From contig NC_039358.1 in assembly GCF_003573695.1 (NCBI RefSeq), forward strand, positions 195,276,418 to 195,340,417: a stretch of DNA of 64,000 nucleotides, read 5' to 3'. Of the stretch, positions 40,562-54,361 are shown piece by piece. This DNA is from Papaver somniferum. Lineage: Eukaryota; Streptophyta; Magnoliopsida; Ranunculales; Papaveraceae. Made by a program: the position numbers and the translations under genes. The notes under the pieces were generated by a model. That model was given only the letters and a program-made list of their open reading frames with translations, searched no databases and had not been told where the DNA came from. Each line of letters opens with the position of its first letter. Within the stretch, counting starts at the first letter, position 1.

Positions 40562-42927
40562 GTATAGAAATTTTTGAGTTAACGTATATAAAATTCAACA
40601 TTTTTATGAACTCTTTCTTTTTGTGTTGGCTTTGTCTTTCTATTTGATTCAAGATAGAAGAAATTTGTTAGAATTTGGATTAGTTATGCGTGGTCTTTCA
40701 TCCTTCTTCTATTGTGAAATTTGACTTCCTTCATATTTTCTTGAATCAACATACATAAAAATGCAATTTTTACTAGACGTATTGCCTTAGAACATATTAA
40801 TTGTAATTACAATACATTTTTCAAAATTTTTCTGTTAAAGATGAGTTTCTCTAGTTTACAATTTAGTCTCAGAAATCAATTTCCGATGTATAGCGAAGTG
40901 TGTAGACTTTTTTGAGTTAACGTATATAACATTCAACATTTTTATGAACTCTTTCTTTTTGTGTTGGCTTTCTCTTTCTATTTGATTCAAGATAGATGAA
41001 ATTTGTTAGGATTTGGATTAGTTCTGCATGGTCTTTCATCCTTGTTCTATTGTGAAATTTGACTTCCTTCATATTTTCTTGAATCAACGTACAGTGAAAT
41101 GTAATTTTTACTAGACGTATTGCCTTAGAACATATTAATTGTAATTACAATACATTTTTCAAACTTTTTCTGTTAAAGATGAGTTTGTCTAGTTTCCAAT
41201 TTAGTCACATAAATCAATTTCAGATGTATAACGCAGTGTGTAGAGTTTTTTGAGTTAATGTATATTAAATTCAACATTTTTATGAACTCTTTCTTTTTGT
41301 GTTGGCTTTGTCTTTCTATTTGATTCAAGATAGATGAAATTTGTTAGGATTTGAATTAGTTCTGCATGGTCTGTCATCCTTCTTCTATTGTGAAATTTGA
41401 CTTCCTTCATATTTTCTTGAATCAACGTACATAGAAATGCAATTTTTACTAGATGTATTGCCTTAGAACATATTAATTGTAATTACAATACATTTTTCAA
41501 ACTTTTTCTGTTACAGATGAGTTTATCTAGTTTACAATTTAGTCTCAGAAATCAATTTCCGATGTATAACGAAGTGTGTAGACTTTTTTGAGTTAACGTA
41601 TATAACATTCAACATTTTTATGAAATATTTCTGTTTGTGTTGGCTTTGTCTTTCTATTTGATGCAAGATAGATGAAATTTGTAAGGATTTGGATTAGTTC
41701 TGCATGGTCTTTCATCCTTCTTCTATTGTGAAATTTGACTTCCTTCATATTTTCTTGAATCAACGTGCCTAAAATTGCAATTTTTACTAGACGCATTGCC
41801 TTAGAACATATTGATTGTAATTACAATACATTTTTCATACTTTTTCTGTTAAAGATGAGTTTATCTAGTTTACAATTTAGTCTCAGAAATCAATTTCCGA
41901 CTTAGAACGAAATGTGTAGACTTTTTTGAGTTAACGTATATGAAATTCAACATTTTTATGAACTCTTTCTTTTTGTGTTGGCTTTGTGTTTATATGTGAA
42001 TCAAGATAGAAGGAATTGGTTAGGATTTGGATTAGTTCTGCATGGTCTTTCATCCTTCTTCTATTGTGAAATTTGACTTCCTTCATATTTTCTTGAATCA
42101 ACGTACATAAAAATGCAATTTTTACTAGACGTATTGCCTTAGAACATATTAATTGTAATTACAATACATTTTTCAAACTTTTTCTGTCAAAGATGAGTTT
42201 ATCTAGTTTACAATTTAGTCTCAGAAATCAATTTCAGATGTATAACACAGTGTGCAGAGTTTTTTGAGTTAATGTATATTAAATTCAACATTTTTATGAA
42301 CTCTTTCTTTTTGTGTTGGCTTTGCCTTTCTATTTGATTCAAGATAGATGAAATTTGTTAGGATTTGAATTAGTTCTGCATGGTCTTTCATCCTTCTTCT
42401 ATTGTGAAATTTGACTTCCTTCATATTTTCTTGAATCAACGTACATAAAAATGCAATTTTTACTAGTCGTATTGCCTTAGAACATATTGATTGTAATTAC
42501 AATACATTTTTCAAACTTTTTCTGTTAAAGATGATTTTCTCTAGTTTACAATTTAGTCTCAGAAATAAAATACCGACTTATAACGAAATGTGTAGACTTT
42601 TTTGAGTTAACGTATATAAAATTCAACATTTTTATGAACTCTTTCTTTTTGTGTTGGCTTTGTGTTTATATCTGATTCAAGATAGAAGGAATTGGTTAGG
42701 ATTTCGATTAGTTCTGCATGGTATTTCATCCTTCTTTTATTGTGAAATTTGACTTCCTTCATATTTTCTTGAATCAACGTACATAGAAATGCAATTTTTA
42801 CTAGACGTATTGCCTTAGAACATATTGATTGTAATTACAATACATTTTTCAAACTTTTTCTGTTAAAAATGAGTATATCTAGTTTACAATTTAGTCTCAT
42901 AAATCAATTTACGACTTATAACGAAAT
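40562..42927. repeat. 12-unit higher-order repeat, copy 2, first seven units
   Basis: Units 122-128 repeat units 110-116 at a constant offset of 4054 bp, with isolated substitutions such as 'tttgcctttc' at 42322 and 'gatgattttctc' at about 42531. The match ends within unit 128 near 42735, where 'cttcttttattgtgaaatt' replaces 'cttcttctattgtaaaatt' and the sequence switches to that of the 22.8-kb region. Confidence 0.9.
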
Positions 42928-44613
42928 GTGTAGACTTTTTTGAGTTAACGTATATAAAATTCAACATTTTTATGAACTCTTTCTTTTTGTGTTGGCTTTG
43001 TCTTTCTATTTGATTCCAGATAGATGAAATTTGTTAGGATTTGGATTAGTTCTGCATGGTTTTTCATCCTTCTTCTATTGTGAAATTTGACTTCCTTCAT
43101 ATTTTCTTGAATCAACGTGCATAAAAATGCAATTTTTACCAGACGTATTGCCTTAGAACATATTAATTGTAATTACAATACATTTTTCAAACTTTATCTG
43201 TTAAAGATGAGTTTATCTAGTTTACAATTTAGTCTCAGAAATAAATTTCCGACTTCAAACGAAGTGTGTAGACTTTATTGAGTTAACGTATATTAAATTC
43301 AACATTTTTATGAACTCTTTCTTTTTTTTGTTGGCTTTGTCTTTCTATTTGATTCAAGATAGATGAATTTGTTAGGATTTGGATTCGTTCTGCATTGGCT
43401 TTCATCCTTCTTCTATTGTGAAATTTGACTTTCTTCATATTTTCTTCAATCAACGTACATAGAATTGCATTTTTACTAGACGTATTACCTTGGAACATAT
43501 TAATTTTAATTACAATACATTTTTCAAACTTTTTCTGTTAAAGATGAGTTTATCTAGTTTACAACTTAGTGTCAGAAATCAATTTCCGACTTATAACGAA
43601 GTGTGTAGACTTTTTTGAGTTAACGTATATTAAATTCAACATTTTTATGAACTCGTTCTTTTTGTGTTGGCTTTGTCTTTCTATTTGATTCAAGATAGAT
43701 GAAATTTATTAGGATTTGCATTCGTTTTACATTGTCTTTCATCCTTCTTCTATTGTGAAATTTGATTTCCTTCATATTTTCTTCAATCAACGTACATAGA
43801 AATGCAATTTTTACTAGACGTATTACCTTGGAACATATTAATTGTAATTACAATACATTTTTCAAACTTTTTCTGTTAAAGATGTGTTTATCTAGTTTAC
43901 AACTTAGTCTCAGAAATCAATTTCCGACTTCAAACGAAGTGTGTAGACTTTATTGAGTAACGTATATTAAATTCAACATTTTTATGAACTCTTCCTTTTT
44001 GTGTTGGCTTTGTCTTTCTATTTGATTCAAGATAGATGAATTTGTTAGGATTTGGATTCGTTTTGCATTGTCTTTTATCCTTCTTCTATTGTGAAATTTG
44101 ACTTTCTTCATATTTTCTTCAATCAACGTACATAGAATTGCATTTTTACTAGACGTATTACCTTGGAACATATTAATTGTAATTACAATATATTTTTCAA
44201 ACTTTTTCTGTTAAATATGAGTTTATCTAGTTTACAATTTAGTCTCAGAAATCAATTTCCGACTTATAACGAAATGTGTAGACTTTTTTGAGTTAACGTA
44301 TATAAAATTCAACATTTTTATGAACTCTTTCTTTTTGTGTTGGCTTTGTCTTTCTATTTGATTCAACATAGATGAAATTTGTTAGGATTTGGATTAGTTC
44401 TGCATGGTCTTTCATCCTTCTTCTATTGTGAAATTTGACTTCCTTCATATTTTCTTGAATCAACGTACATAGAAATGCAATTTTTACTAGACGTATTGCC
44501 TTAGAACATATTAATTGTAATTAAAATACATTTTTCAAACTTTTTATGTTAAAGATGAGTTTATCTAGTTTACAATTTAGTCTCGGAAATCAATTTCTGA
44601 CTTATAAGGAAGT
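42928..44613. repeat. Subfamily E copy 2, occupying the end of 12-unit copy 2
   Basis: Units 129-133 align with units 70-74 at an offset of 19921 bp, with the E marks 'attcgttctgcattg', 'cttcaatcaacg' and 'acaacttag'. They start after the break near 42735 and end between about 44365 and 44460, where 'cttgaatcaacg' returns. The inserted segment is five units long, so the next 'ggaagtgtatagaaa' unit still starts 4052 bp after the previous one and the 12-unit spacing is kept. Confidence 0.9.
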
Positions 44614-46303
44614 GTATAGAAATTTTTGAGTTAACGTATATAAAATTCAACATTTTTATGAACTCTTTCTTTTTGTGTTGGCTTTGTCTTTCTATTTGAT
44701 TCAAGATAGAAGAAATTTGTTAGAATTTGGATTAGTTATGCGTGGTCTTTCATCCTTCTTCTATTGTGAAATTTGACTTCCTTCATATTTTCTTGAATCA
44801 ACATACATAAAAATGCAATTTTTACTAGACGTATTGCCTTAGAACATATTAATTGTAATTACAATACATTTTTCAAAATTTTTCTGTTAAAGATGAGTTT
44901 CTCTAGTTTACAATTTAGTCTCAGAAATCAATTTCCGATGTATAGCGAAGTGTGTAGACTTTTTTGAGTTAACGTATATAACATTCAACATTTTTATGAA
45001 CTCTTTCTTTTTGTGTTGGCTTTCTCTTTCTATTTGATTCAAGATAGATGAAATTTGTTAGGATTTGGATTAGTTCTGCATGGTCTTTCATCCTTGTTCT
45101 ATTGTGAAATTTGACTTCCTTCATATTTTCTTGAATCAACGTACAGTGAAATGTAATTTTTACTAGACGTGTTGCCTTAGAACATATTAATTGTAATTAC
45201 AATACATTTTTCAAACTTTTTCTGTTAAAGATGAGTTTGTCTAGTTTCCAATTTAGTCACATAAATCAATTTCAGATGTATAACGCAGTGTGTAGAGTTT
45301 TTTGAGTTAATGTATATTAAATTCAACATTTTTATGAACTCTTTCTTTTTGTGTTGGCTTTGTCTTTCTATTTGATTCAAGATAGAAGAAATTTGTTAGA
45401 ATTTGGATTAGTTATGCGTGGTCTTTCATCCTTCTTCTATTGTGAAATTTGACTTTCTTCATATTTTCTTGAATCAACATACATAAAAATGCAATTTTTA
45501 CTAGACGTATTGCCTTAGAACATATTAATTGTAATTACAATACATTTTTCAAAATTTTTCTGTTAAAGATGAGTTTCTCTAGTTTATAATTTAGTCTCAG
45601 AAATCAATTTCCGATGTATAGGGAAGTGTGTAGACTTTTTTGAGTTAACGTATATAACATTCAACATTTTTATGAACTCTTTCTTTTTGTGTTGGCTTTC
45701 TCTTTCTATTTGATTCAAGATAGATGAAATTTGTTAGGATTTGGATTAGTTCTGCATGGTCTTTCATCCTTGTTCTATTGTGAAATTTGACTTCCTTCAT
45801 ATTTTCTTGAATCAACGTACAGTGAAATGTAATTTTTACTAGACGTATTGCCTTAGAACATATTAATTGTAATTACAATACATTTTTCAAACTTTTTCTG
45901 TTAAAGATGAGTTTGTCTAGTTTCCAATTTAGTCACATAAATCAATTTCAGATGTATAACGCAGTGTGTAGAGTTTTTTGAGTTAATGTATATTAAATTC
46001 AACATTTTTATGAACTCTTTCTTTTTGTGTTGGCTTTGTCTTTCTATTTGATTCAAGATAGATGAAATTTGTTAGGATTTGAATTAGTTCTGCATGGTCT
46101 GTCATCCTTCTTCTATTGTGAAATTTGACTTCCTTCATATTTTCTTGAATCAACGTACATAGAAATGCAATTTTTACTAGATGTATTGCCTTAGAACATA
46201 TTAATTGTAATTACAATACATTTTTCAAACTTTTTCTGTTAAAGATGAGTTTATCTAGTTTACAATTTAGTCTCAGAAATCAATTTCCGACTTATAATGA
46301 AAT
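44614..46303. repeat. 12-unit repeat, copy 3 start, with 2-unit duplication
   Basis: Units 134-136 begin a third copy of the 12-unit pattern ('ggaagtgtatagaaa', 'tagcgaag', 'cacataaatc'). Unit 136 then switches near 45380 to the 'gatagaagaaatttg' and 'gttatgcgtgg' form of unit 134, and units 137-138 repeat 135-136 at an offset of 676 bp. The pattern does not continue past about 46250. Confidence 0.88.
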
Positions 46304-49300
46304 GTGTAGACTTTTTTGAGTTAACGTATATAAAATTCAACATTTTTATGAACTCTTTCTTTTTGTGTTGGCTTTGTCTTTCTATTTGATTCAAGATAGA
46401 TGAAATTTGTTAGGATTCGGATTAGTTCTGCATGGTCTTTCATCCTTCTTCTATTGTGAAATTTGACTTGCTTCATATTTTCTTGAATCAACGTACATAG
46501 AAATGCCATTTTTACTAGACATATTGCCTTAGAACATATTAATTGTAATTACAATATATTTTTCAAACTTTTTCTGTTATAGATGAGTCTATCTAGTTTA
46601 CAATTTAGTCTCAGAAATCAATTTCCGACTTATAACGAAATGTGTAGACTTTTTTGAGTTAACGTATATCAAATTCAACATTTTTATGAACTCTTTCTTT
46701 TTGTGTTGGCTTTGTCTTTCTATTTGATTCAAGATAGATGAAATTTGTTAGGATTTGGATTAGTTCTGCATGGTCTTTCATCCTTCTTCTATTGTGAAAT
46801 TTGACTTCCTTCATATTTTCTTGAATCAACGTACATAAAAATGCAATTTTTATTAGACGTATTGCCTTAGAACATATTAATTGTAATTACAATACATTTT
46901 TAAAACATTTTCTGTTAAAGACGAGTTTATCTAGTTTATAATTTAGTCTCAGAAATCAATTTCCGACTTATAACGAAATGTGTAGACTTTTTTGAGTTAA
47001 CGTATATAAAATTCAACATTTTTATGAACTCTTTCTTTTTGTGTTGGCTTTGTCTTTCTATTTGATTCAAGATAGATGAAATTTGTTAGGATTTGGATTA
47101 CTTCTGCATGGTCTTTCATCCTTCTTCTATTGTGAAATTTGACTTCCTTCATATTTTCTTGAATCAACGTACATAAAAATGCAACTTTTACTAGACGTAT
47201 TGCCTTAGAACATATTAATTGTAATTACAATACATTTTTTAAACTTTTTCTGTTAAAAATGAGTATATCTAGTTTACAATTTAGTCTCAGAAATCAATTT
47301 CCGACTTATAACGAAATGTGTAGACTTTTTTGAGTTAACGTATATAAAATTCAACATTTTTATGAACTCTTTCTTTTTGTGTTGGCTTTGTCTTTCTATT
47401 TGATTCAAGATAGATGAAATTTTTTAGGATTTGGATTAGTTCTGCATGGTCTTTCATCCTTCTTCTATTGTGAAATTTGACTTCCTTCATATTCTCTTGA
47501 ATCAACGTACATAGAAATGCAATTTTTACCAGACATATTGCCTTAGAACATATTAATTATGATTACAATACATTTTTCAAACTTTTTCTGTTACAGATGA
47601 GTTTATCTAGTTTACAATTTAGTCTCAGAAATCAATTTCCGATGTATAACGAAGTGTGTAGACTTTTTTTAGTAAACGTATATAACATTCAACATTTTTA
47701 TGAAATCTTTCTTTTTGTGTTGGCTTTTTCTTTCTATTTGATTCAAGATAGATGAAATTTGTAAGGATTTGGATTAGTTCTGCATGGTCTTTCATCCTTC
47801 TTCTATTGTGAAATTTGACTTCCTTCATATTTTCTTGAATCAACGTACATAAAAATGCAATTTTTACTAGACGTATTGCCTTAGAACATATTAATTGTAA
47901 TTACAATACATTTTTCAAACTTTTTCTCTTAAAGATGAGTTTATCTAGTTTAAAATTTAGTCTCAGAAATCAATTTCCGACTTATAACGAAATGTGTAGA
48001 CTTTTTTGAGTTCACGTATATAAAATTCAACATTTTTATGAACTCTTTCTTTTTGTGTTGGCTTTGTGTTTATATTTGATTCAAGATAGAAGGAATTGGT
48101 TAGGATTTGGATTAGTTCTGCATGGTCTTTCATCCTTCTTCTATTGTGAAATTTGACTTCCTTCAAATTTTCTTGAATCAACGTACATAGAAATGCAATT
48201 TTTACTAGACGTATTGCCTTAGAACATATTAATTGTAATTACAATACATTTTTCAAACTTTTTCTGTTAAAGATGAGTTTATCTAGTATACAATTTAGTC
48301 TCAGAAATCAATTTCAGATGTATAACACAGTGTATAGAGTTTTTTGAGTTAATGTATATTAAATTCAACATTTTTGAAGAACTCTTTCTTTTTTTGTTGG
48401 CTTTGTCTTACTATTTGATTCAAGATAGATGAAATTTGTTAGGATTTGAATTAGTTCTTCATGGTCTTTCATCCTTCTTCTATTGTGAAATTTGACTTCC
48501 TTCATATTTTCTTGAATCAACGTACATAGAAATGAAATTTTTACTAGACATATAGCCTTAGAACATATTAATTGTAATTACAATACATTTTTTAAACTTT
48601 TTCTGTTAAAAATGAGTATATCTAGTTTACAATTTAGTCTCAGAAATCAATTTCCGACTTATAACGAAATGTGTAGACTTTTTTGAGTTAACGTATATAA
48701 AATTCAACATTTTTATGAACTCTTTCTTTTTGTGTTGGCTTTGTCTTTCTATTTGATTCAAGATAGATGAAATTTTTTAGGATTTGGATTAGTTCTGCAT
48801 GGTCTTTCATCCTTCTTCTATTGTGAAATTTGACTTCCTTCATATTCTCTTGAATCAACGTACATAGAAATGCAATTTTTACTAGACATATTGCCTTAGA
48901 ACATATTAATTATGATTACAATACATTTTTCAAACTTTTTCTGTTACAGATGAGTTTATCTAGTTTACAATTTAGTCTCAGAAATCAATTTCCGATGTAT
49001 AACGAAGTGTGTAGACTTTTTTTAGTAAACGTATATAACATTCAACATTTTTATGAAATCTTTCTTTTTGTGTTGGCTTTTTCTTTCTATTTGATTCAAG
49101 ATAGATGAAATTTGTAAGGATTTGGATTAGTTCTGCATGGTCTTTCATCCTTCTTCTATTGTAAAATTTGACTTCCTTCATATTTTCTTGAATCAACGTA
49201 CAGAGAAATGCAATTTTTACTAGACGTATTGCCTTAGAACATATTAATTGTAATTACAATACATTTTTCAAACTTTTTCTGTTAAAGATGAGTTTATCTA

Positions 49301-49346
49301 GTTTACAATTTAGTCTCAGAAATCAATTTCCGACTTACAACGAAAT
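46304..49346. repeat. Units 139-147, module of the 28-kb type
   Basis: Units 139-142 are generic 'acttataacgaaatg' copies with private changes. Units 143 and 147 (47656 and 49009, 'gatgtataacgaag', 'tttttttagtaaacg') lie four units (1353 bp) apart with matching upstream neighbours. Units 144-146 carry 'gagttcacg', 'atttttgaagaactc' and 'gacatatagcc', and correspond to 52333-53347 at an offset of 4339 bp and to 28059-29073. Confidence 0.88.
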
Positions 49347-51656
49347 GTGTAGACTTTTTTGAGTTAACGTATATAAAATTCAACATTTTTATGAACTCTT
49401 TCTTTTTGTGTTGGCTTTGTGTTTATATTTGATTCAAGATAGAAGGAATTGGTTAGGATTTGGATTAGTTCTGCATGGTCTTTCATCCTTCTTCTATTGT
49501 GAAATTTGACTTCCTTCATATTTTCTTGAATCAACGTACATAGAAATGCAATTTTTACTAGACGTATTGCCTTAGAACATATTAAATGTAATTACAATAC
49601 ATTTTTCAAAATTTTTCTGTTAAAAATGAGTATATCTAGTTTAAAGTTTAGTCTCAGAAATCAATTTCCGACTTATAACGAAATGTGTAGACTTTTTTGA
49701 GTTAACGTATATAAAATTTAACATTTTTATGAACTCTTTCTTTTTGTGTTGGCTTTGTGTTTCTATCTGATTCAAGATAGAAGAAATTTGTTAGGATTTG
49801 GATTAGTTCTGCATGGTCTTTCATCCTTCTTCTATTGTGAAATTTGACTTCCTTCATATTTTCTTGAATCAACGTACATAAAAATGCATTTTTTACTAGA
49901 CGTATTGCCTTAGAAAATATTAATTGTGATTACAATACATTTTTCAAAGTTTTTCTTTTAAAGATGAGTATATCTAGTTTACAATTTAGTCTCAGAAATC
50001 AATTTCCGACTTATAAAGAAATGTGTAGACTTTTTTGAGTTAACGTATATAACATTCAACATTTTTATGAACTCTTTATTTTTGTGTTTCCTTTGTATTT
50101 CTATTTGATTCAAGATAGATGAAATTTGTTAGGATTTGGATTAGTTCTGCATGGTCTTTCATCCTTCTTCTATTGTGAAATTTGACTTCCTTCATATTCT
50201 CTTGAATCAAAGTACATAGAAATGCAATTTTTACTAGACGTATTGCCTTAGAACATATTAATTGTGATTACAATACATTTTTCAAACTTTTTCTGTTAAA
50301 ATTGAGTTTATCTAGTTTACAATTTCGTCTCAGAAATCAATTCCCGACTTATAAAGAAATGTGTAGACTTTTTTGAGTTAACGTATATAACATTCAACAT
50401 TTTTATGAACTCTTTCTTTTTGTGTTGGCTTTGTGTTTCTATTTGATTTAAGATAGATGAAATTTGTTAGGATTTGGATTAGTTCTGCATGGTCTTTCAT
50501 CCTTCTTCTATTGTGAAATTCGAGTTCCTTCATATTTTCTTGAATCAACGTACATAGAAATGCAATTTTAACTAGACGTATTGCCTTAGAACATATTAAT
50601 TGTAATTACAATACATTTTTCAAACTTTTTCTGTTAAAAATGAGTATATCTAGTTTACAATTTAGAAATCAATTTCCGACTTATAACGAAATGTGTAGAC
50701 TTTTTTAAGTTAACGTATATAAAATTCAACATTTTTATGAACTCTTTCTTTTTGTGTTGGCTTTGTGTTTCTATCTGATTCAAGATAGAAGAAATTGGTT
50801 AGGATTTGGATTAGTTCTGCATGGTCTTTTATCCTTCTTCTATTGTGAAATTTTACTTCCTTCATATTTTCTTGAATCAACGTGCATAGAAATGCAATTT
50901 TTACTAGACGTATTGCCTTAGAACATATTAATTGTAATTACAATACATTTTCAAACTTTTTCTGTTAAAGATGAGTTTATTTAGTTTACAATTTAGTCTC
51001 CGAAATCAATTTCAGATGTATAACGCAGTGTGTAGAGTTTTTTGAGTTAGCTTTGTCTTTCTATTTGATTCAAGATAGATAAATTTGTTAGGATTTGAAT
51101 TAGTTCTGCATGGTCTTTCATCCTTCTTCTATTGTGAAATTTGACTTCCTTCATATTTTCTTGAATCAACTACATAAAAATGCAATTTTTACTAGACGTA
51201 TTGCCTTAGAACATATTAAATGTAATTACAATACATTTTTCAAAATTTTTCTGTTAAAAATGAGTATATCTAGTTTAAAGTTTAGTCTCAGAAATCAATT
51301 TCCGACTTATAACGAAATGTGTAGACTTTTTTGAGTTAACGTATATAAAATTTAACATTTTTATGAACTCTTTCTTTTTGTGTTGGCTTTGTGTTTCTAT
51401 CTGATTCAAGATAGAAGGAATTGGTTAGGATTTGGATTAGTTCTGCATGGTCTTTCATCCTTCTTCTATTGTGAAATTTGACTTCCTTCATATTCTCTTG
51501 AATCAACGTACATAGAAATGCAATTTTTACTAGACGTATTGCCTTAGAACATATTAATTGTAATTACAATACATTTTTCAAACTTTTTCTGTTACAGATG
51601 AGTTTATCTAGTTTACAATTTAGTCTCAGAAATCAATTTCCGATGTATAACGAAGT
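49347..51656. repeat. Units 148-154, second copy of 12622-14910
   Basis: The correspondence starts at 'gacttacaacgaaatg' (about 49332) and keeps a constant offset of 36725 bp through units 148-153, including the 6-bp loss at about 50665 and the 47-bp deletion unit. Substitutions separate the copies, for example 'ctttatttttgtgtttcc' at about 50076 against 'ctttctttttgtgttggc' at about 13351. The match ends in unit 154, which keeps the palindrome lost at 14829. Confidence 0.9.
51030..51318. repeat. 289-bp unit with 47-bp deletion, second copy
   Basis: Same junction 'gagtta|gctttgtc' and same small secondary losses as 14305-14593, so this is a direct duplicate of that unit rather than of the three later members. 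Confidence 0.9.
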
Positions 51657-54361
51657 GTGTAGACTTTTTTTAGTAAACGTATATAACATTCAACATTTTT
51701 ATGAAATCTTTCTTTTTGTGTTGGCTTTTTCTTTCTATTTGATTCAAGATAGATGAAATTTGTAAGGATTTGGATTAGTTCTGCATGGTCTTTCATCCTT
51801 CTTCTATTGTAAAATTTGACTTCCTTCATATTTTCTTGAATCAACGTACATAGAAATGCAATTTTTACTAGACGTATTGCCTTAGAACATATTAATTGTA
51901 ATTACAATACATTTTTCAAACTTTTTCTGTTAAAGATGAGTTTATCTAGTTTACAATTTAGTCTCAGAAATCAATTTCAGATGTATAACGCAGTGTGTAG
52001 ACTTTTTTGAGTTAATGTATATTAAATTCAACATTTTTATTAACTCTTTCTTTTTGTGTTGGCTTTGTCTTTCTATTTGATTCAAGATAGATGAAATTTG
52101 TTAGAATTTGAATTAGTTCTGCATGGTCTTTCATCCTTCTTCTATTGTGAAATTTGACTTCCTTCATATTTTCTTGAATCAACGTACATAAAAATGCAAT
52201 TTTTACTAGACGTATTGCCTTAGAACATATTGATTGTAATTACAATACATTTTTCAAACTTTTTCTGTTAAAGATGAGTTTATCTAGTTTACAATTTAGT
52301 CTCAGAAATCAATTTCCGACTTATAACGAAATGTGTAGACTTTTTTGAGTTCACGTATATAAAATTCAACATTTTTATGAACTCTTTCTTTTTGTGTTGG
52401 CTTTGTGTTTATATTTGATTCAAGATAGAAGGAATTGGTTAGGATTTGGATTAGTTCTGCATGGTCTTTCATCCTTCTTCTATTGTGAAATTTGACTTCC
52501 TTCAAATTTTCTTGAATCAACGTACATAGAAATGCAATTTTTACTAGACGTATTGCCTTAGAACATATTAATTGTAATTACAATACATTTTTCAAACTTT
52601 TTCTGTTAAAGATGAGTTTATCTAGTATACAATTTAGTCTCAGAAATCAATTTCAGATGTATAACACAGTGTATAGAGTTTTTTGAGTTAACGTATATTA
52701 AATTCAACATTTTTGAAGAACTCTTTCTTTTTGTGTTGGCTTTGTCTTACTATTTGATTCAAGATAGATGAAATTTGTTAGGATTTGAATTAGTTCTGCA
52801 TGGTCTTTCATCCTTCTTCTATTGTGAAATTTGACTTCCTTCATATTTTCTTGAATCAACGTACATAGAAATGAAATTTTTACTAGACATATAGCCTTAG
52901 AACATATTAATTGTAATTACAATACATTTTTTAAACTTTTTCTGTTAAAAATGAGTATATCTAGTTTACAATTTAGTCTCAGAAATCAATTTCCGACTTA
53001 TAACGAAATGTGTAGACTTTTTTGAGTTAACGTATATAAAATTCAACATTTTTATGAACTCTTTCTTTTTGTGTTGGCTTTGTCTTTCTATTTGATTCAA
53101 GATAGATGAAATTTTTTAGGATTTGGATTAGTTCTGCATGGTCTTTCATCCTTCTTCTATTGTGAAATTTGACTTCCTTCATATTCTCTTGAATCAACGT
53201 ACATAGAAATGCAATTTTTACTAGACATATTGCCTTAGAACATATTAATTATGATTACAATACATTTTTCAAACTTTTTCTGTTACAGATGAGTTTATCT
53301 AGTTTACAATTTAGTCTCAGAAATCAATTTCCGATGTATAACGAAGTGTGTAGACTTTTTTTAGTAAACGTATATAACATTCAACATTTTTATGAAATCT
53401 TTCTTTTTGTGTTGGCTTTTTCTTTCTATTTGATTCAAGATAGATGAAATTTGTAAGGATTTGGATTAGTTCTGCATGGTCTTTCATCCTTCTTCTATTG
53501 TAAAATTTGACTTCCTTCATATTTTCTTGAATCAACGTACAGAGAAATGCAATTTTTACTAGACGTATTGCCTTAGAACATATTAATTGTAATTACAATA
53601 CATTTTTCAAACTTTTTCTGTTAAAGATGAGTTTATCTAGTTTACAATTTAGTCTCAGAAATCAATTTCAGATGTATAACGAAGTGTGTAGACTTTTTTG
53701 AGTTAACAAATATAAAATTCAACATTTTTATAGACTCTTTCTTTTTGTGTTGGCTTTGTCTTTCTATTTGATTCAAGATAGATGAAATTTGTTAGGATTT
53801 GGATTAGTTCTGCATGGTCTTTCATCCTTCTTCTATTGTGAAAGTTGACTTCCTTCATATTTTCTTGAATCAACGTACATAGAAATGCAATTTTTACTAG
53901 ACGTATTTCCTTAGAACATATTAATTGTAATTACAATACATTTTTCAAACTTTTTCTGTTAAAGATGAGTTTATCTAGTTTACAATTTAGTCTTAGAAAT
54001 CAATTTCAGATGTATAACGAAGTGTGTAGACTTTTTTGAGTTAACAAATATAAAATTCAACATTTTTATAGACTCTTTCTTTTTGTGTTGGTTTTGTCTT
54101 TCTTTTTGATTCAGAATAGATGAAATTTGTTAGGATTTGGATTAGTTCTGCATGGTCTTTCATCCTTCTTCTATTGTGAAAGTTGACTTCCTTCATATTT
54201 TCTCGAATCAACGTACATAGAAATGCAATTTTTACTAGACGTATTGCCTAAGAACATATTAATTGTAATTACAATACATTTTTCAAACTTTTTATGTTAA
54301 AGATGAGTTTATCTAGTTTACAATTTAGTCTCAGAAATCAATTTCCGACTTATAACGAAAT
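51657..54361. repeat. Units 155-162, 13-unit spaced module plus tandem unit pair
   Basis: Units 156-159 match 27721-29073 at an offset of 24274 bp; units 157-160 match 144-147 at an offset of 4339 bp. Unit 161 (53686, 'gttaacaaatata', 'tatagactc') matches 18289 at an offset of 35397 bp and is followed by a second, slightly diverged copy of itself at 54024. That is the clearest single-unit tandem duplication in the window. Confidence 0.88.
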
